Counted from the stretch's first letter, positions 1 to 8,564 are shown. The stretch is DNA of 36,472 nucleotides from CBCXVS01 sp965178525 (GCA_965178525.1 CBCXVS010000032.1:1-36472); one strand, 5' to 3'. Numbers and translations are program-made. The notes: a model not told the origin generated them from the letters alone.

Positions 1-17
1 TCACCTTGGTCGTCCGT

Positions 18-658
18 ATGATCGTTATAGGCTTGTTGCTTCAGGTGCTCCATGCCGGGTGTGGTTCATGCATGCACAACATCATGACGCCGAAGCAAAA
101 GACAGCGGCTTCCGTTGCCGAACTTCTGCAATTTTTTCAGTATGCTCATACTCTGGCGCCCACCGAGCTTCATACCCTCTACCATCAAGAGGAGCAAGAT
201 TTTATTGCACAAGATACAAATCATAACATGATTCGGCTTGCATTACTATTAACCTGCCAAACACGCAATTTCAAAATTTGTCACATGCAGTGGAACTTTT
301 GAAAACGTATATGGCCCAGAATCAATCGGATTCTGAGCTCCATAACTTTTGCTCTCTGCTCATCAGTATTTTATTAGAACAAGAGAAATATAAGACGCTA
401 TACAATATGGCCAAACAAAAACTCGATAGGACTATTGTAGAAAAGAACCAAAAAGTAAAAATGTATGAGCAGATAAAGCGACAACTCAACCATATTCGAT
501 TAAAGGCACGGGAACAACAAGCAATCTACAAAAAGATTGATCAGGAATTAATTGAAGAGAAACAGATCGTGAAAAACTTGCGAGAGCAAATTGAACAATT
601 AAAAATCATTGAAAAAAACCTGAATGAACGTCAAAAGCAGCCCAATCCTGCGACATGA
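18..658 (+). pseudogene. QseG/YfhG-like lipoprotein (apparent frameshift)
   Basis: Seen: an ATG at 18 opens a short hydrophobic leader ending in a Cys (LHAGC, a loose lipobox), followed by an alpha-helical region. That frame runs to 302, but from about 250 the homologous-looking continuation is in another frame (NLPNTQFQNLSHAVELLKTY...), open to 658 and ending in a Lys/Glu/Gln-rich coiled coil. Splicing the two frames at about 247-255 gives one protein of about 210 residues. Known: in QseE-QseG-QseF (GlrK-GlrR) loci a small outer-membrane lipoprotein gene sits between the sensor kinase and the sigma-54 response regulator, which matches the gene that follows. One base appears to be missing, by mutation or sequencing error. 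A TTG at 6 is an alternative start. The kinase would lie beyond the left edge. Confidence 0.6.
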
Positions 659-683
659 GCGAGAGCGAGAAGGTCAATACGCG

Positions 684-2051
684 ATGAGCCTGACACTCAA
701 CAAAATTCTCCTCGTTGATGACGATACGGCCTTGCTACGGCTGCTCTCCATGCGTCTAACCAACGCGGGGTATGAGGTGAACACCGTCGAGAGTGGAGAG
801 CAGGCGCTAGCCCAATTGGCTGTGTACCGTCCCCATCTCGTCATCACCGATTTGCGCATGGAGGGAATGGATGGGCTGGCCCTCTTTGATGCGATTCACC
901 AAAGCAACGCGGCCTTACCGGTCATCATTCTGACGGCGCATGGCTCCATCCCGGATGCCATCGCCGCCACCCATCGCGGCGTGTTTAGCTTTCTCACCAA
1001 ACCGTTTGACGGCAAAGTACTGCTGGAACACGTCAAGAAAGCCTTGACACTCTCGGGAGGCGCAGGCCGTGACAACCTGACCACCGCGGAGGAACCGTGG
1101 CGGCAGAACATGATCACGCGTAGTGCGGTCATGGAAGACCTGCTGGCGCAAGCCAAATTAGTTGCCGAGAGCGATACGAGCGTCTTAATTCATGGCGAAA
1201 GCGGCACGGGCAAGGAATTGCTGGCCCGCGCCATTCACCGGGCCAGCCCCCGCTGGGAGCATGCCTTTGTGCCGGTCAATTGCGGAGCCATTCCGGAGCC
1301 GCTGCTTGAATCCGAACTCTTCGGCCATAGTAAGGGCTCGTTCACAGGCGCCACGCGTGACCACGAGGGCCTGTTCCGAGCGGCGCATCATGGCACCTCG
1401 TTTCTCGATGAAATTGGCGATATGCCGCTGGCTTTGCAAGTGAAGCTCTTGCGCGTCTTACAGGAAAAGCAGCTCCGGCCCGTCGGCTCCACCCATACGG
1501 TTCCCATTGATGTACGGATTATCTCCGCCACGCATCGGAATCTCGATCAGGAAATGAGTCAAGGCCATTTCCGGGAGGATTTGTATTACCGGCTACATGT
1601 GGTGACACTCGACATCCCCAACTTAGCCGCCCGCCGTGAGGACATGCCGCTCCTCGCCACCCACTTTCTGCGGCAACTGTCCTCGGGCAACAAAAAGACC
1701 GTCACGGGATTCGCCCCAGAGGCCCTGGACCTGTTGGTGCGCGCCGCATGGCCTGGCAATGTGCGGCAGCTCTTTAATGTTGTGGAGCAGACTTTTGCCC
1801 TCTCAACGACACCGATTATTCCTGCCGCGCTGGTCGGCAAAGCCCTGCGGGAGAAGCCGGGGGAACTTCTCACCTTTGCCGATGCCAAGCGTCGCTTCGA
1901 ACAGGAGTATCTCGTCAAACTGCTGCAGATTACCAACGGTAACGTGAGCCGAGCCGCGCGCCTGGCGAAGCGCAATCGGACGGAATTCTACAAGCTCTTA
2001 CACCGCCATCATATCGACCCGAGCCTGTTTAAAACACCGTCACGGGTCTGA
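684..2051 (+). CDS. Sigma-54-dependent response regulator, GlrR/QseF-like
   Basis: A 455-residue NtrC-family regulator with all three domains. The receiver (about 7-121) has the acidic triad D12-D14, phospho-acceptor D56, T84 and K106. The AAA+ domain (about 146-375) has Walker A GESGTGKE at 171-178, the sigma-54-contacting loop GSFTGA at 218-223 and Walker B with LDEIGD near 241. The C-terminus is a Fis-type helix-turn-helix (NGNVSRAARLAKRNRTEFYK). The loop reads GSFTGA where GAFTGA is commonest; GSFTGA occurs in functional members. The ATG at 684 is preferred over an in-frame start at 624 because GAGAAGG lies 12 nt upstream and the receiver begins right after it. It follows the QseG-like gene, so it is probably phosphorylated by a kinase encoded off the left edge. 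The target is unknown; the neighbouring envelope-polysaccharide genes are candidates by position only. Confidence 0.93.
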   Translation: MSLTLNKILLVDDDTALLRLLSMRLTNAGYEVNTVESGEQALAQLAVYRPHLVITDLRMEGMDGLALFDAIHQSNAALPVIILTAHGSIPDAIAATHRGVFSFLTKPFDGKVLLEHVKKALTLSGGAGRDNLTTAEEPWRQNMITRSAVMEDLLAQAKLVAESDTSVLIHGESGTGKELLARAIHRASPRWEHAFVPVNCGAIPEPLLESELFGHSKGSFTGATRDHEGLFRAAHHGTSFLDEIGDMPLALQVKLLRVLQEKQLRPVGSTHTVPIDVRIISATHRNLDQEMSQGHFREDLYYRLHVVTLDIPNLAARREDMPLLATHFLRQLSSGNKKTVTGFAPEALDLLVRAAWPGNVRQLFNVVEQTFALSTTPIIPAALVGKALREKPGELLTFADAKRRFEQEYLVKLLQITNGNVSRAARLAKRNRTEFYKLLHRHHIDPSLFKTPSRV

Positions 2052-2093
2052 CCCCATCTTGCCCCAGGTCTCGGAGCTGCCAGTCTCGAAAGC

Positions 2094-2121
2094 AGGGATG
2101 AGGGATGAGGGATGAGGGATT
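2094..2121. repeat. 7-bp tandem repeat (AGGGATG x4)
   Basis: Four consecutive copies of AGGGATG (the last ends in T) lie between the convergent response-regulator and beta-barrel genes. A short GC hairpin (GAGGG/CCCTC, about 2129-2143) follows and may help terminate transcription, although no T-tract is present. Confidence 0.8.
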
Positions 2122-2173
2122 GGCTAAGAGGGGCGAGCCCTCATCCAGCCACTAAGCGGTGTTGGTTAAGGAC

Positions 2174-3571
2174 TTAAAAGCGGAATGTGCGCCCATAGGT
2201 AAGGCTCAGCATGACCTCATTGCGGTCAAACTCATCCCGCTCGCGATCATCATCTATCATGACCATGACCGGATCTTCGAAGCGCCGTTGCCGGTAGCGG
2301 TAGGTAATATCGATGCTCAGCCCGGTACGTAAGATAAACTGGGACGCAAATGCGAAGCGATGGTCGGTCCGGTCGGCCTGAGACGACTCATCAAAGAGGG
2401 ACAGACCAAAGATATAGGACGCCGTGAGGCGCCAGAATCGCAAGGCCTAGTAGGACACCCGAGGACGGAGCGTGATGACCCATCGATCGTCATTGTCACC
2501 CTCGTCATCGGCTTCAAAATCCAAATACGACACGTTTGCCTGCAGGCCTGCCACCAGTTTCGAGGTCAGATTGGATGCGAACCGGAGGACCAGCCGATCG
2601 GAAATCACTTCATTACCCGAGCCACCACCAGAGGTGAACAGCCGGGCATAGCCGATGGACGCTTCGCCCGTGCGCAGCGTCTTACGGAGTCCGATATCGC
2701 CGACTACGGAGGCGTTTCCGTCGAGGCGTTCGGCATTCGAAAATGTCACGGAATAGCCCAATCGAACGTTGCCCGTCAGGGTTGGGCTAAAGTGATGTTC
2801 ATAGCCCGCACTGACGGTATGCACTTGGAAAGCGGCTTGAGACCCAGCCATCGGACTATTCTTTTCAAACGTAAAAAAGTCGACCTTGTAGCGCAAATCG
2901 GCGCGATTCGTCCGGGCAATATTCGTCAGATAACTCACAAATCCCCCGAGAGTGTAGCGAAATTCGTCCAATTCATCCGCTTCCTCAATATCCTTGATGA
3001 GGGCCTGTAACAGCGCACCCAGGGACGTACGCGGCGCCAGCCGGAAACGCACCGTCGCATTGGTGGCGTTACGGATGGTGCGGCCGCGCTGCTGACCACT
3101 ATTTTGCTCTTCGTTCACAGGGTCCTGGTCGGGGTCGCGGTCCACGGGCTCTTCCGTGATCGTGAGCTGATTACCCCCATTGATGGAAAAACGCCGCGAC
3201 AAGGACGAGGCAACGGTCAAGTTGAGGATATGGGAGACCTGGTTATTGGCACTATTATCAGCGAAAAATTCGAAGGAGGGGCGGTAGCTGAACTGCAGTT
3301 CCATGTCGCTTCTCGGCAGATAGCGCACTTCTATAGATGGCGTGATTACCGTAATAAAATCGTCGATTTTCCTCTCATCCTCCTCCATTCCAAAACCGGA
3401 ACGTTGAAAAATATTGTCATCGTAGCGTTCGCCGATCCGTAGAGAAGGCGTTAACGTCAATATCTGGCTCCAGGCCAGGGCAGGACACAGCAGACAACAG
3501 AGGGTGAGCCTGACAAAACACTTCCGAATCAGCCGGTTCGCCGCTTCCTCAAGGATTCGTTTTCGACTCAT
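2174..3571 (-). pseudogene. Outer-membrane beta-barrel protein, interrupted by in-frame TAG
   Basis: Reads as an exported beta-barrel: a basic N-terminus and hydrophobic signal peptide (CCLLCPALAWSQ), mature start TPSLRIGERYDDNIF, many alternating amphipathic strands, and a C-terminal Phe (LTYGRTFRF), the usual barrel-assembly signal. The frame is open from 3571 to 2174 except for one TAG at 2447-2449 (codon 375 of 466); the coding pattern continues in the same frame after it. A CAG-to-TAG change would explain it. Other genes in the window end in TAG, so recoding is unlikely. The ATG at 3571 is chosen because AGGAGC/AAGGTGG lies just upstream; an in-frame ATG at 3598 is possible. The TPSLRIGERYDDN start and the adjacent Wza-like gene resemble barrels of exosortase/EPS loci. 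It lies 224 nt downstream of that gene on the same strand. Confidence 0.75.
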
Positions 3572-3795
3572 GCCACCACCTTGCTCCTGTTGTGTCATGC
3601 CAACGGGTCGAACGGTATCTCTTACGTGCAACCCACTCCTCACATTGTCAAGTGGAATTATAACATTCCACTGCCGCCTTAGCTACCTCCTTTCCGATGC
3701 GTGCTCAACCTTGCACCGTCGGATATTCCGTACAACCGCTTCAGAAACATCCGCGCCGGTTTTGGGAGGGGTGGCGAGGTCGTATGCATGGCGTC

Positions 3796-4432
3796 CTATG
3801 ACCCTGGGAAGGTCGGGGCGCCTGCGGCGGCGTAGTAATGCCTCCGGCGTGACACGTATATGGTGTCGCCATTCCGGATCCGAACGGGTTGGACACGCTC
3901 CCCGGCGAGAAGCTTCTGCAGCTCGATACGGACGCCGGGAAAGCCTTGTAGGTGCTTCACCGCGACGATCTTGCCTTTCACGCGCTTGCGCTCTGCCCGG
4001 ATGACGAGGACATACCAGCCCGCGTCCGGCGTAATCCCATTGGCTTGCGTCAGGAGATCGAGCAGGCTGGCGTCCGGCGGCAGGGCGTAGACCCCGGGGG
4101 TACGGACTTCGCCGCGCACATAGACATGCTGCTGCCCGTATTCTTTGATGCGAATGGCCACCTGCGGAGCCACCACCCGGGCATCTTGCAAACGCTTGGT
4201 CAGCTCCCGGCGAGGAAAGCGTGACGTTGCGGCTCAACTCCGGGTACCCATAAACGGTAATATCAAGCATGTCGTCCGCGCCTAACGTATATAGCGCTGT
4301 TTTGAGCCGCTGCCCACCATGCGTGCTCTTATACGAGGCGACGACAATCGACGGGGGCGGCAAGTTGTGGTGCGCTGCACACCCCGTCTGGAGCGCCGCC
4401 AGCATCAGGGTAAGGAACAGACGCCATATCAT
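3796..4432 (-). pseudogene. Wza-like polysaccharide export lipoprotein, internal deletion
   Basis: The N-terminal part (from ATG 4432, with AAGGAA 8 nt upstream) has a lipoprotein-like leader MIWRLFLTLMLAALQTGC and the start of a Poly_export domain (LGADDMLDITVYGYPELSRNV). After VTL at about 4216 the frame turns to unrelated sequence. In another frame the family pattern resumes as LTKRLQDARVVAPQVAIRI, then a SLBB-type segment (VYVRGEVRTPGVYALPP) and IRNGDTIYVS, ending at 3796. The roughly 20-25 residues that normally join these parts are missing, so a non-triplet deletion of about 60-75 bp is likelier than a single-base error. Wza-family proteins form the outer-membrane channel for capsule or exopolysaccharide. 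Together with the amber-interrupted barrel downstream, this points to a decayed export operon. Confidence 0.75.
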
Positions 4433-4827
4433 AGAGGTTTCCTTAGTTGCCATGTCACACGGTGCTATGCGGTATGGTCTCCTTACCGGCGGCCATCGCT
4501 CGGCATGGCCTGCCGGGAAATCGGGACGTCCTGGAGCAAGGAATATGCCAAGCATTCTGCAGACAACATCAAGGGTATTGATCGCGTCCTTGCCGGGGCG
4601 CAAAGAGATAAGAAATACCTTTTTATTTCAATGTACTAGAGCCGATGCAGATCTTGCCGCGGAGCGTCGGTAAAGCACCCGATGATGGGAGAGAACGATG
4701 GGTGAAAGGGGGGGAAGTCGGTCATGGATGACACACCTGATACGCGTCTGTCCTATGACATCCATGACGCAGGCAACGCCGCTGCCGTTGGCGGCCACGG
4801 CTGAAGTGCCTGGGCATCATGACCTTT
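4433..4827. other. Intergenic region upstream of wza-like pseudogene
   Basis: About 400 bp with no supportable gene. Short frames here lack ribosome sites and protein-like composition. The repeat pair described next occupies the rest of the gap. Confidence 0.6.
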
Positions 4828-4898
4828 AAGTGCCTGACCAAAACTAAATTCATATTCGCCTATAGGAAATCTATAAAAATAGTTCTGTACAGGTACTT
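4828..4898 (+). repeat. Dispersed repeat copy R1a
   Basis: A copy of a roughly 74-nt element with complementary ends (AAGTGCCTG ... CAGGTACTT, 9 pairs with one G-T) and a central dyad (CCTATAGG). By eye about two-thirds identical to the copy at 8800-8873. It abuts an inverted partial copy (4899-4947), giving a head-to-head pair. Confidence 0.7.
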
Positions 4899-4947
4899 AT
4901 ATATTTCTCCAGGGGAAAGATATAAATTTCATGTTGCCTCCGTACTT
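4899..4947 (-). repeat. Dispersed repeat copy R1b (partial, inverted)
   Basis: Read on the minus strand it matches the 5' two-thirds of the repeat (AAGTACGGAGG... then TTATATCTTTCCCCTGGAGA). Its right end overlaps the stop codon (4946-4948) of the adjacent sigma-54 activator gene, so the element was either inserted at or recruited into that gene's 3' end. Confidence 0.65.
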
Positions 4948-5950
4948 AGTAGAGGTCGTATTCCTGTAATTTCCGATACAGCGTCTTATAGCCAATCCGT
5001 AAACGCTTTGCCGCTTGCGCCTTATTGCCCTTCGTTTCATCCAGCACATGGGCGATAAGCGAGCGTTCCAGGCAAGCCGTGACCTCATTCACTACGTCGT
5101 GGAGGCCATAGCCTTCGGAGAGTTTGTGCACGGGCAAGGAGGGCACCGCCTCCACCGGCTCTGCCGCTGGGCTGAGAATCTGCTGCACGTGTTTCAAAGC
5201 AATCGTGTCATTACTCAGCAACACCGCGCGGCGCACCGCATTGCGTAGTTCACGCACGTTACCGCGCCAATCATAGGACAGGAGATGGTCTTGCGCCTCG
5301 GAGGAAAATCCGCTGACGTCTTTGTTCAATTCGTCGTTGGTCTCGCGTCGAAAGCGCTCCGCCAGATAGAGGATATCTTCTCGCCGGTCGCGCAGCGGCA
5401 AGAGGTATATTTTGAATTCATTTAAGCGATGAAAGAGGTCTGCACGAAAGCGTCCCGCCTTGACTTCCTCTTCTAAAATAGCGTTGGAGGCCACAATGAT
5501 ACGGACATCCGTCGTGACACGATGCTCACTTCCAAGCGGCTGCACACAGCGCTCTTGCAGACTCCGCAACAACTTCATCTGCACGGTCGGCGTGACATTG
5601 CCAATTTCATCCAAAAACAACGTGCCGCCCTTGGCCATTTCGAACAAGCCCGCTTTCTTGGCCTCAGCCCCTGTGAAGGCCCCTTTGACGTACCCGAATA
5701 ATTCACTCTCCACAATGCTATCGGGCAGGGCGCCGCAATCAACGGCAATAAAAGGTTTGTGGACCCGGTCACTCTGTTCATGGATGACGCGGGCGATGAG
5801 TTCCTTGCCCGTGCCGGTCTCCCCTTGCACAATCACCGTAAAGTTGGTCCGCGCTACACGTTGAATTTGCCGATGGATTTGCTGTACGGAAAAACTCGGC
5901 CCCATGAGATGAAAAAGATCGTGTCCGTTTGCTGTCACCGTATTCACCAT
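4946..5950 (-). CDS. Sensorless sigma-54 activator (PspF-like architecture)
   Basis: 334 residues consisting only of an AAA+ sigma-54 activation domain and a C-terminal Fis-type helix-turn-helix; no receiver, GAF or PAS domain. Visible motifs: Walker A GETGTGKE (43-50), the GAFTGA loop (90-95), Walker B LFLDEIG (111-117), arginine-finger region FRADLFHRL, sensor II-like WRGNVRELRNA, and the HTH NKAQAAKRLRIGYKTLYRKL. The start at 5950 is supported by GGGGAAA upstream. Known: activators of this layout, such as PspF, are always-active ATPases held back by a partner protein. No obvious partner lies next to it. It is encoded on the same strand as, and upstream of, the decayed polysaccharide-export genes, so it may once have controlled them; this is inference. 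No clear -24/-12 promoter was found near those genes. Confidence 0.9.
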   Translation of the reverse strand: MVNTVTANGHDLFHLMGPSFSVQQIHRQIQRVARTNFTVIVQGETGTGKELIARVIHEQSDRVHKPFIAVDCGALPDSIVESELFGYVKGAFTGAEAKKAGLFEMAKGGTLFLDEIGNVTPTVQMKLLRSLQERCVQPLGSEHRVTTDVRIIVASNAILEEEVKAGRFRADLFHRLNEFKIYLLPLRDRREDILYLAERFRRETNDELNKDVSGFSSEAQDHLLSYDWRGNVRELRNAVRRAVLLSNDTIALKHVQQILSPAAEPVEAVPSLPVHKLSEGYGLHDVVNEVTACLERSLIAHVLDETKGNKAQAAKRLRIGYKTLYRKLQEYDLY

Positions 5951-6402
5951 ACTATTTTCCCCGGGCCTCTCGTAGTGAACTGACGCCTTGAGCAGCTCTC
6001 CAACACGCTTGGCCTGATCACGGGCGCCCCAGGCGTCAGATGCGGCTGCTCCCTGTCTCCCTATTGTTCAAGGGGCATGCCATTTCGGCCGCGCAACCGT
6101 TTTTTCTGCCACATCGTGCCGCAGATCTATTGATTTTTCATGTCTTGGTGTACGGATCGGGCTGGGATGAACAGGCGCATCGTCTTGCTAGGTCACGACT
6201 GCCCGACGCACAACCTGTTAAGAATTCCGACATGGCTGGCGGCAACGGCATGCGACGGCTGAGAGAAAGGGGATAACACGAGCAAAAATAAGACGGTAGG
6301 GAGGCGACAGAGGGCGTGGCCATATCTGTAAACATTTCCGACACCGTGCCTCAGATATGGCCCGGCGAGGCGTGCGCGACCCCTGGGGACCGCGCGTCAG
6401 GG
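5951..6402. other. Intergenic region, no gene seen
   Basis: About 450 bp between the sigma-54 activator start and the end of the STN-domain gene. Apart from the inverted repeat at 6318-6362 I see nothing supportable. Confidence 0.6.
6318..6362. terminator. Perfect 11-bp inverted repeat, possible terminator
   Basis: GGCCATATCTG (6318-6328) and CAGATATGGCC (6352-6362) are exact reverse complements separated by 23 nt. The dyad begins about 40 nt past the stop of the minus-strand STN-domain gene, so a transcription-ending hairpin is possible, but no T-run follows on either strand. A protein-binding site is an alternative. Confidence 0.5.
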
Positions 6403-7215
6403 TTAGCGGCGCAACAGTTTCCGAATTTCCTGGCGGGCTTCGTCCCGCTCGGCACGGTCTTCCGAAGCCAGGTCTTCCATCAACGGTTCGAGAAATTCCA
6501 ATAATTCGGCCCGCTTATCGTCCTCGTCCACCAACCGCACAAGGCGCTCGAGGGCCCGCTCCCGCACTTGCTCATTGGGATGCACAAGCTGGCTCAGCAG
6601 ACGCCGCGCCGCCGTGTTGGTCTTAATGTCGTCAAAGACGGAGCCCGTCTCACTCTCTTCTGACGCCTCCCGGTCTTTGTCCGTCCCACGCGGTTGCGGA
6701 ATGAACGGGCTCGGTGCGCGTCGCCCCACCGTCGTCCGGCCCGGTGTCCGCGAGCCGCTCTCCGCAGCCGGAAAAAACAAAATGCGCTGGACGCGAACCG
6801 AGTCGCCCTGTGCCTGTGTGAACAGGACATAGCTCTCGATTTCCGCCACGCGAAACAACCGTTTCAGTCCTTCCACAACCGGCATGCCGGTCAGGCGCAT
6901 GGAAATACGCTTACTGGGCAGGCCGTCCAGATGCCGCACGTCAATATCGCCCTGTGCGGCAATGTCTTGCAGGACCGCTTGGAGTTCGTGGTCTTGCACA
7001 TTGATAGACAAGCGATTGTTCTCTATCGTGATCCCCGCCGCGGCAGCGACTTGAACCACAGCGGCCGGAGACCGGATGGCAGCGGGCCGTGCTGGCTGGC
7101 TGGCCACCGGCAAGGCTTGCCCCCATGCCGTGGGGGAACCGCACGTGACGAGGAAGCATAGGGACAAAAGGGCTCGTCCGACCCATCTCCGAAACTGCAT
7201 AGGATTGTGACCCAT
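6403..7215 (-). CDS. Exported STN-domain protein with acidic helical C-terminus
   Basis: 270 residues. A signal peptide (about 1-32, ending TAWGQ) is followed by an STN-like domain (about 64-132: ITIENNRLSINVQDHELQ then a VLQDIAAQGDIDV strand-helix pattern and LKRLFRVAEIESYVLF), the fold found at the N-terminus of secretins and TonB transducers. A low-complexity linker rich in Arg, Ser and Pro follows (about 150-190), then a charged helical tail (about 192-270: VHPNEQVRERALERLVRLV) resembling a short HEAT/armadillo repeat. The ATG at 7215 is chosen because AAAAGAGGT ends 4-5 nt upstream and the signal peptide starts there. No secretin or TonB domain follows, so this is a free-standing periplasmic STN protein of unknown role. 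A repeat copy lies 31 nt upstream of the start in the same orientation. Confidence 0.75.
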   Translation of the reverse strand: MGHNPMQFRRWVGRALLSLCFLVTCGSPTAWGQALPVASQPARPAAIRSPAAVVQVAAAAGITIENNRLSINVQDHELQAVLQDIAAQGDIDVRHLDGLPSKRISMRLTGMPVVEGLKRLFRVAEIESYVLFTQAQGDSVRVQRILFFPAAESGSRTPGRTTVGRRAPSPFIPQPRGTDKDREASEESETGSVFDDIKTNTAARRLLSQLVHPNEQVRERALERLVRLVDEDDKRAELLEFLEPLMEDLASEDRAERDEARQEIRKLLRR

Positions 7216-7246
7216 GGCGACCTCTTTTCTCATACGGTAGGACGAT

Positions 7247-7320
7247 AAGTCCCTGGACAACATTAGGGACATCGTTTTTCCAGAGGAAAAATATGAATTT
7301 AGTTGTGTTCGGGCACTGAC
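7247..7320 (-). repeat. Dispersed repeat copy R2 (leader of STN-domain gene)
   Basis: On the minus strand about 89% identical (65 of 73 compared positions by eye) to the copy at 8800-8873. It contains a 7-bp hairpin (TTTTTCC-TCT-GGAAAAA), a second hairpin (GTCCCT...AGGGAC) and pairable ends (AAGT.CCC / GGGACTT). Its 3' end is 31 nt from the start codon of the STN-domain gene. Confidence 0.85.
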
Positions 7321-7585
7321 AACAGCGCTCACCGGACCCTGCGGCTTTGCACTCCCAACGTTATCACGCCATAGACAACCGAACCCTCGCTGGTGACTCG
7401 GTATCACCCCTAGACAGGTGTACAATATCAACTCGGCTCTGTTGTGTGGTTTCATACACGCGAGCATATGATGCCCACCTAGCTGCTTCTTGCGTAACAG
7501 TGGCATATTCGTTGAGGACCTGTCAAGGTGAGTCAGCATTCGTTGTGAAAAGATGCTTCAGTCCGTCAGGGTCGGCGCTCATCAC

Positions 7586-7604
7586 ACTGATATACACTAT
7601 CAGT
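7586..7604. promoter_or_regulatory. Operator-like palindrome ACTGATA-N5-TATCAGT
   Basis: A perfect 7+7 bp inverted repeat with a 5-bp AT-rich centre (ACTGATATACACTATCAGT), the size expected for a dimeric repressor site. It sits in the long gap between the divergent STN-domain and MucR-like genes. No bound protein can be named. Confidence 0.4.
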
Positions 7605-7785
7605 CCTGGCAGGCAAGGACTCGGCGCCCTCTCTGTCGCCAGCGGCGCCCGATGGAATGATATAGTGCATCGGCGCGCCGGCACGGAATATCGAGCCAGA
7701 CAGTATTACCATATATTTTCGTGTTCTGTGTAGAAAATTAGTATTGCATTCTATAAAGGTATGGCTCAAGATAGGCGGGCTCCAA

Positions 7786-7835
7786 CATATGGGACCCGTA
7801 CAAGGTCTCATATGATATGAGCCACGAATGTGGCT
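7786..7835 (+). ncRNA. Cluster of overlapping stem-loops (possible structured RNA)
   Basis: Three dyads in 50 nt. The first is CATATGGGACC / GGTCTCATATG (7786-7796 and 7804-7814), an 11-bp stem with one G-U pair and a 7-nt loop. The second is CTCATATGATATGAG (7807-7821), a perfect dyad that shares bases with the first stem and so competes with it. The third is AGCCAC-GAAT-GTGGCT (7820-7835). Mutually exclusive pairing is typical of attenuators, but overlapping protein-binding sites would look the same. The nearest downstream gene is the MucR-like gene at 8130. Confidence 0.35.
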
Positions 7836-8129
7836 TTGTGTAACAAGACTCATTTATAGTAGATCGTACGCTCGTGGGTGGACAACGTGAGGAAGTCCGT
7901 ATCCGGCTGGGCCAGACAACAAATGATGATCCATGAGCCGACGATCTGTGGTTGGGCTCATGATCGCATCACGCCAGCCGATCAGGACGCCTCACAGCCA
8001 GAACCGGTTGTCCCGGAGTCTCCACCGTTCTTCGGCACGTCGCGCCACCCCCTCATATCGGCCGGGGGCCTGGCCGTGGAGCCGGCATTGGCGCCATGCC
8101 CTCAGCCACGCGTATAGGAAAGGCTTATC

Positions 8130-8564
8130 ATGCCCAAATCCCTCGTTGAAATGGCCTCGGAAATCGTTGCGGCTCAGGCGAGCCACACGCCCATGTCCCC
8201 AGAGGAAATTTCCGAGGTCGTGCGTCGTGTCTTTGACATCCTGCAAAGCCTGCAGGCGATTGAAGCCGGGCAAGCCGACGGCAACAATTCGATCGAGACG
8301 GCAGAAAAATTGAATCCGCAAGACTCGATTCAGCGCAATCGCGTCATTTGTCTGGTCTGTGGGAAAGAATTCAAGCTCCTATCGAACCGTCACCTGGTGT
8401 TGCACGGCATGACCTCACGCGAATATAAACTCAAATACGGCTTGCCTTTGCGGCAGGCTTTAAGTGCGAAGTCGCTGACCCTGGCTCGGCGCAAGATCGC
8501 CAAGGAAAAAGGGTTGGGAGCAAAGCTTGTCGCCTATCGACGTAGCCAAAGAGCCCGCGCATGA
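8130..8564 (+). CDS. MucR/Ros-family zinc-finger transcriptional regulator
   Basis: 144 residues. The N-terminal half (MPKSLVEMASEIVAAQASHT, then SPEEISEVVRRVFDILQSL) matches the oligomerisation region of MucR proteins. The C-terminal half has the prokaryotic zinc finger C74-x2-C77-x10-H88-x3-H92 followed by GMTSREYKLKYGLPL, where MucR reads GxTPxEYRxKWxLP, and a basic tail. AGGAAAGG upstream supports the ATG at 8130. Known: MucR/Ros proteins are H-NS-like repressors binding AT-rich targets, best studied in Alphaproteobacteria, where they control exopolysaccharide and motility genes. Polysaccharide-export remnants lie a few kb upstream, but any link is speculative. The long AT-rich upstream region with dyads may serve autoregulation. 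Confidence 0.85.
   Translation: MPKSLVEMASEIVAAQASHTPMSPEEISEVVRRVFDILQSLQAIEAGQADGNNSIETAEKLNPQDSIQRNRVICLVCGKEFKLLSNRHLVLHGMTSREYKLKYGLPLRQALSAKSLTLARRKIAKEKGLGAKLVAYRRSQRARA

Larger units (their letters stand above)
7321..8129. other. Long intergenic region with several dyads
   Basis: About 800 bp between divergent genes. Short frames in it lack coding character. It holds a 19-bp dyad (7586-7604) and a group of stem-loops (7786-7835), listed separately. Confidence 0.6.

Noticed and set aside
2447..2449. Amber codon as pyrrolysine or other recoding
   Set aside because: TAG is the ordinary stop of several intact genes in the window and no recoding genes are seen.
2360..3010. Plus-strand open frame opposite the beta-barrel gene
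   Set aside because: Shadow frame; the minus strand has a signal peptide, strands and a C-terminal Phe.
7240..7310. Peptide shared by two repeat copies (SARTELNSYLSSGKTMSL-like)
   Set aside because: The reading frame is open in copies R2 and R3 but is stopped in R1a, and nucleotide differences do not favour silent positions. The similarity is that of the DNA/RNA element; the GKT is coincidental.
7878..8117. Short frames just before the MucR-like gene
   Set aside because: Composition is not protein-like, frames overlap each other, and no start signals are present.
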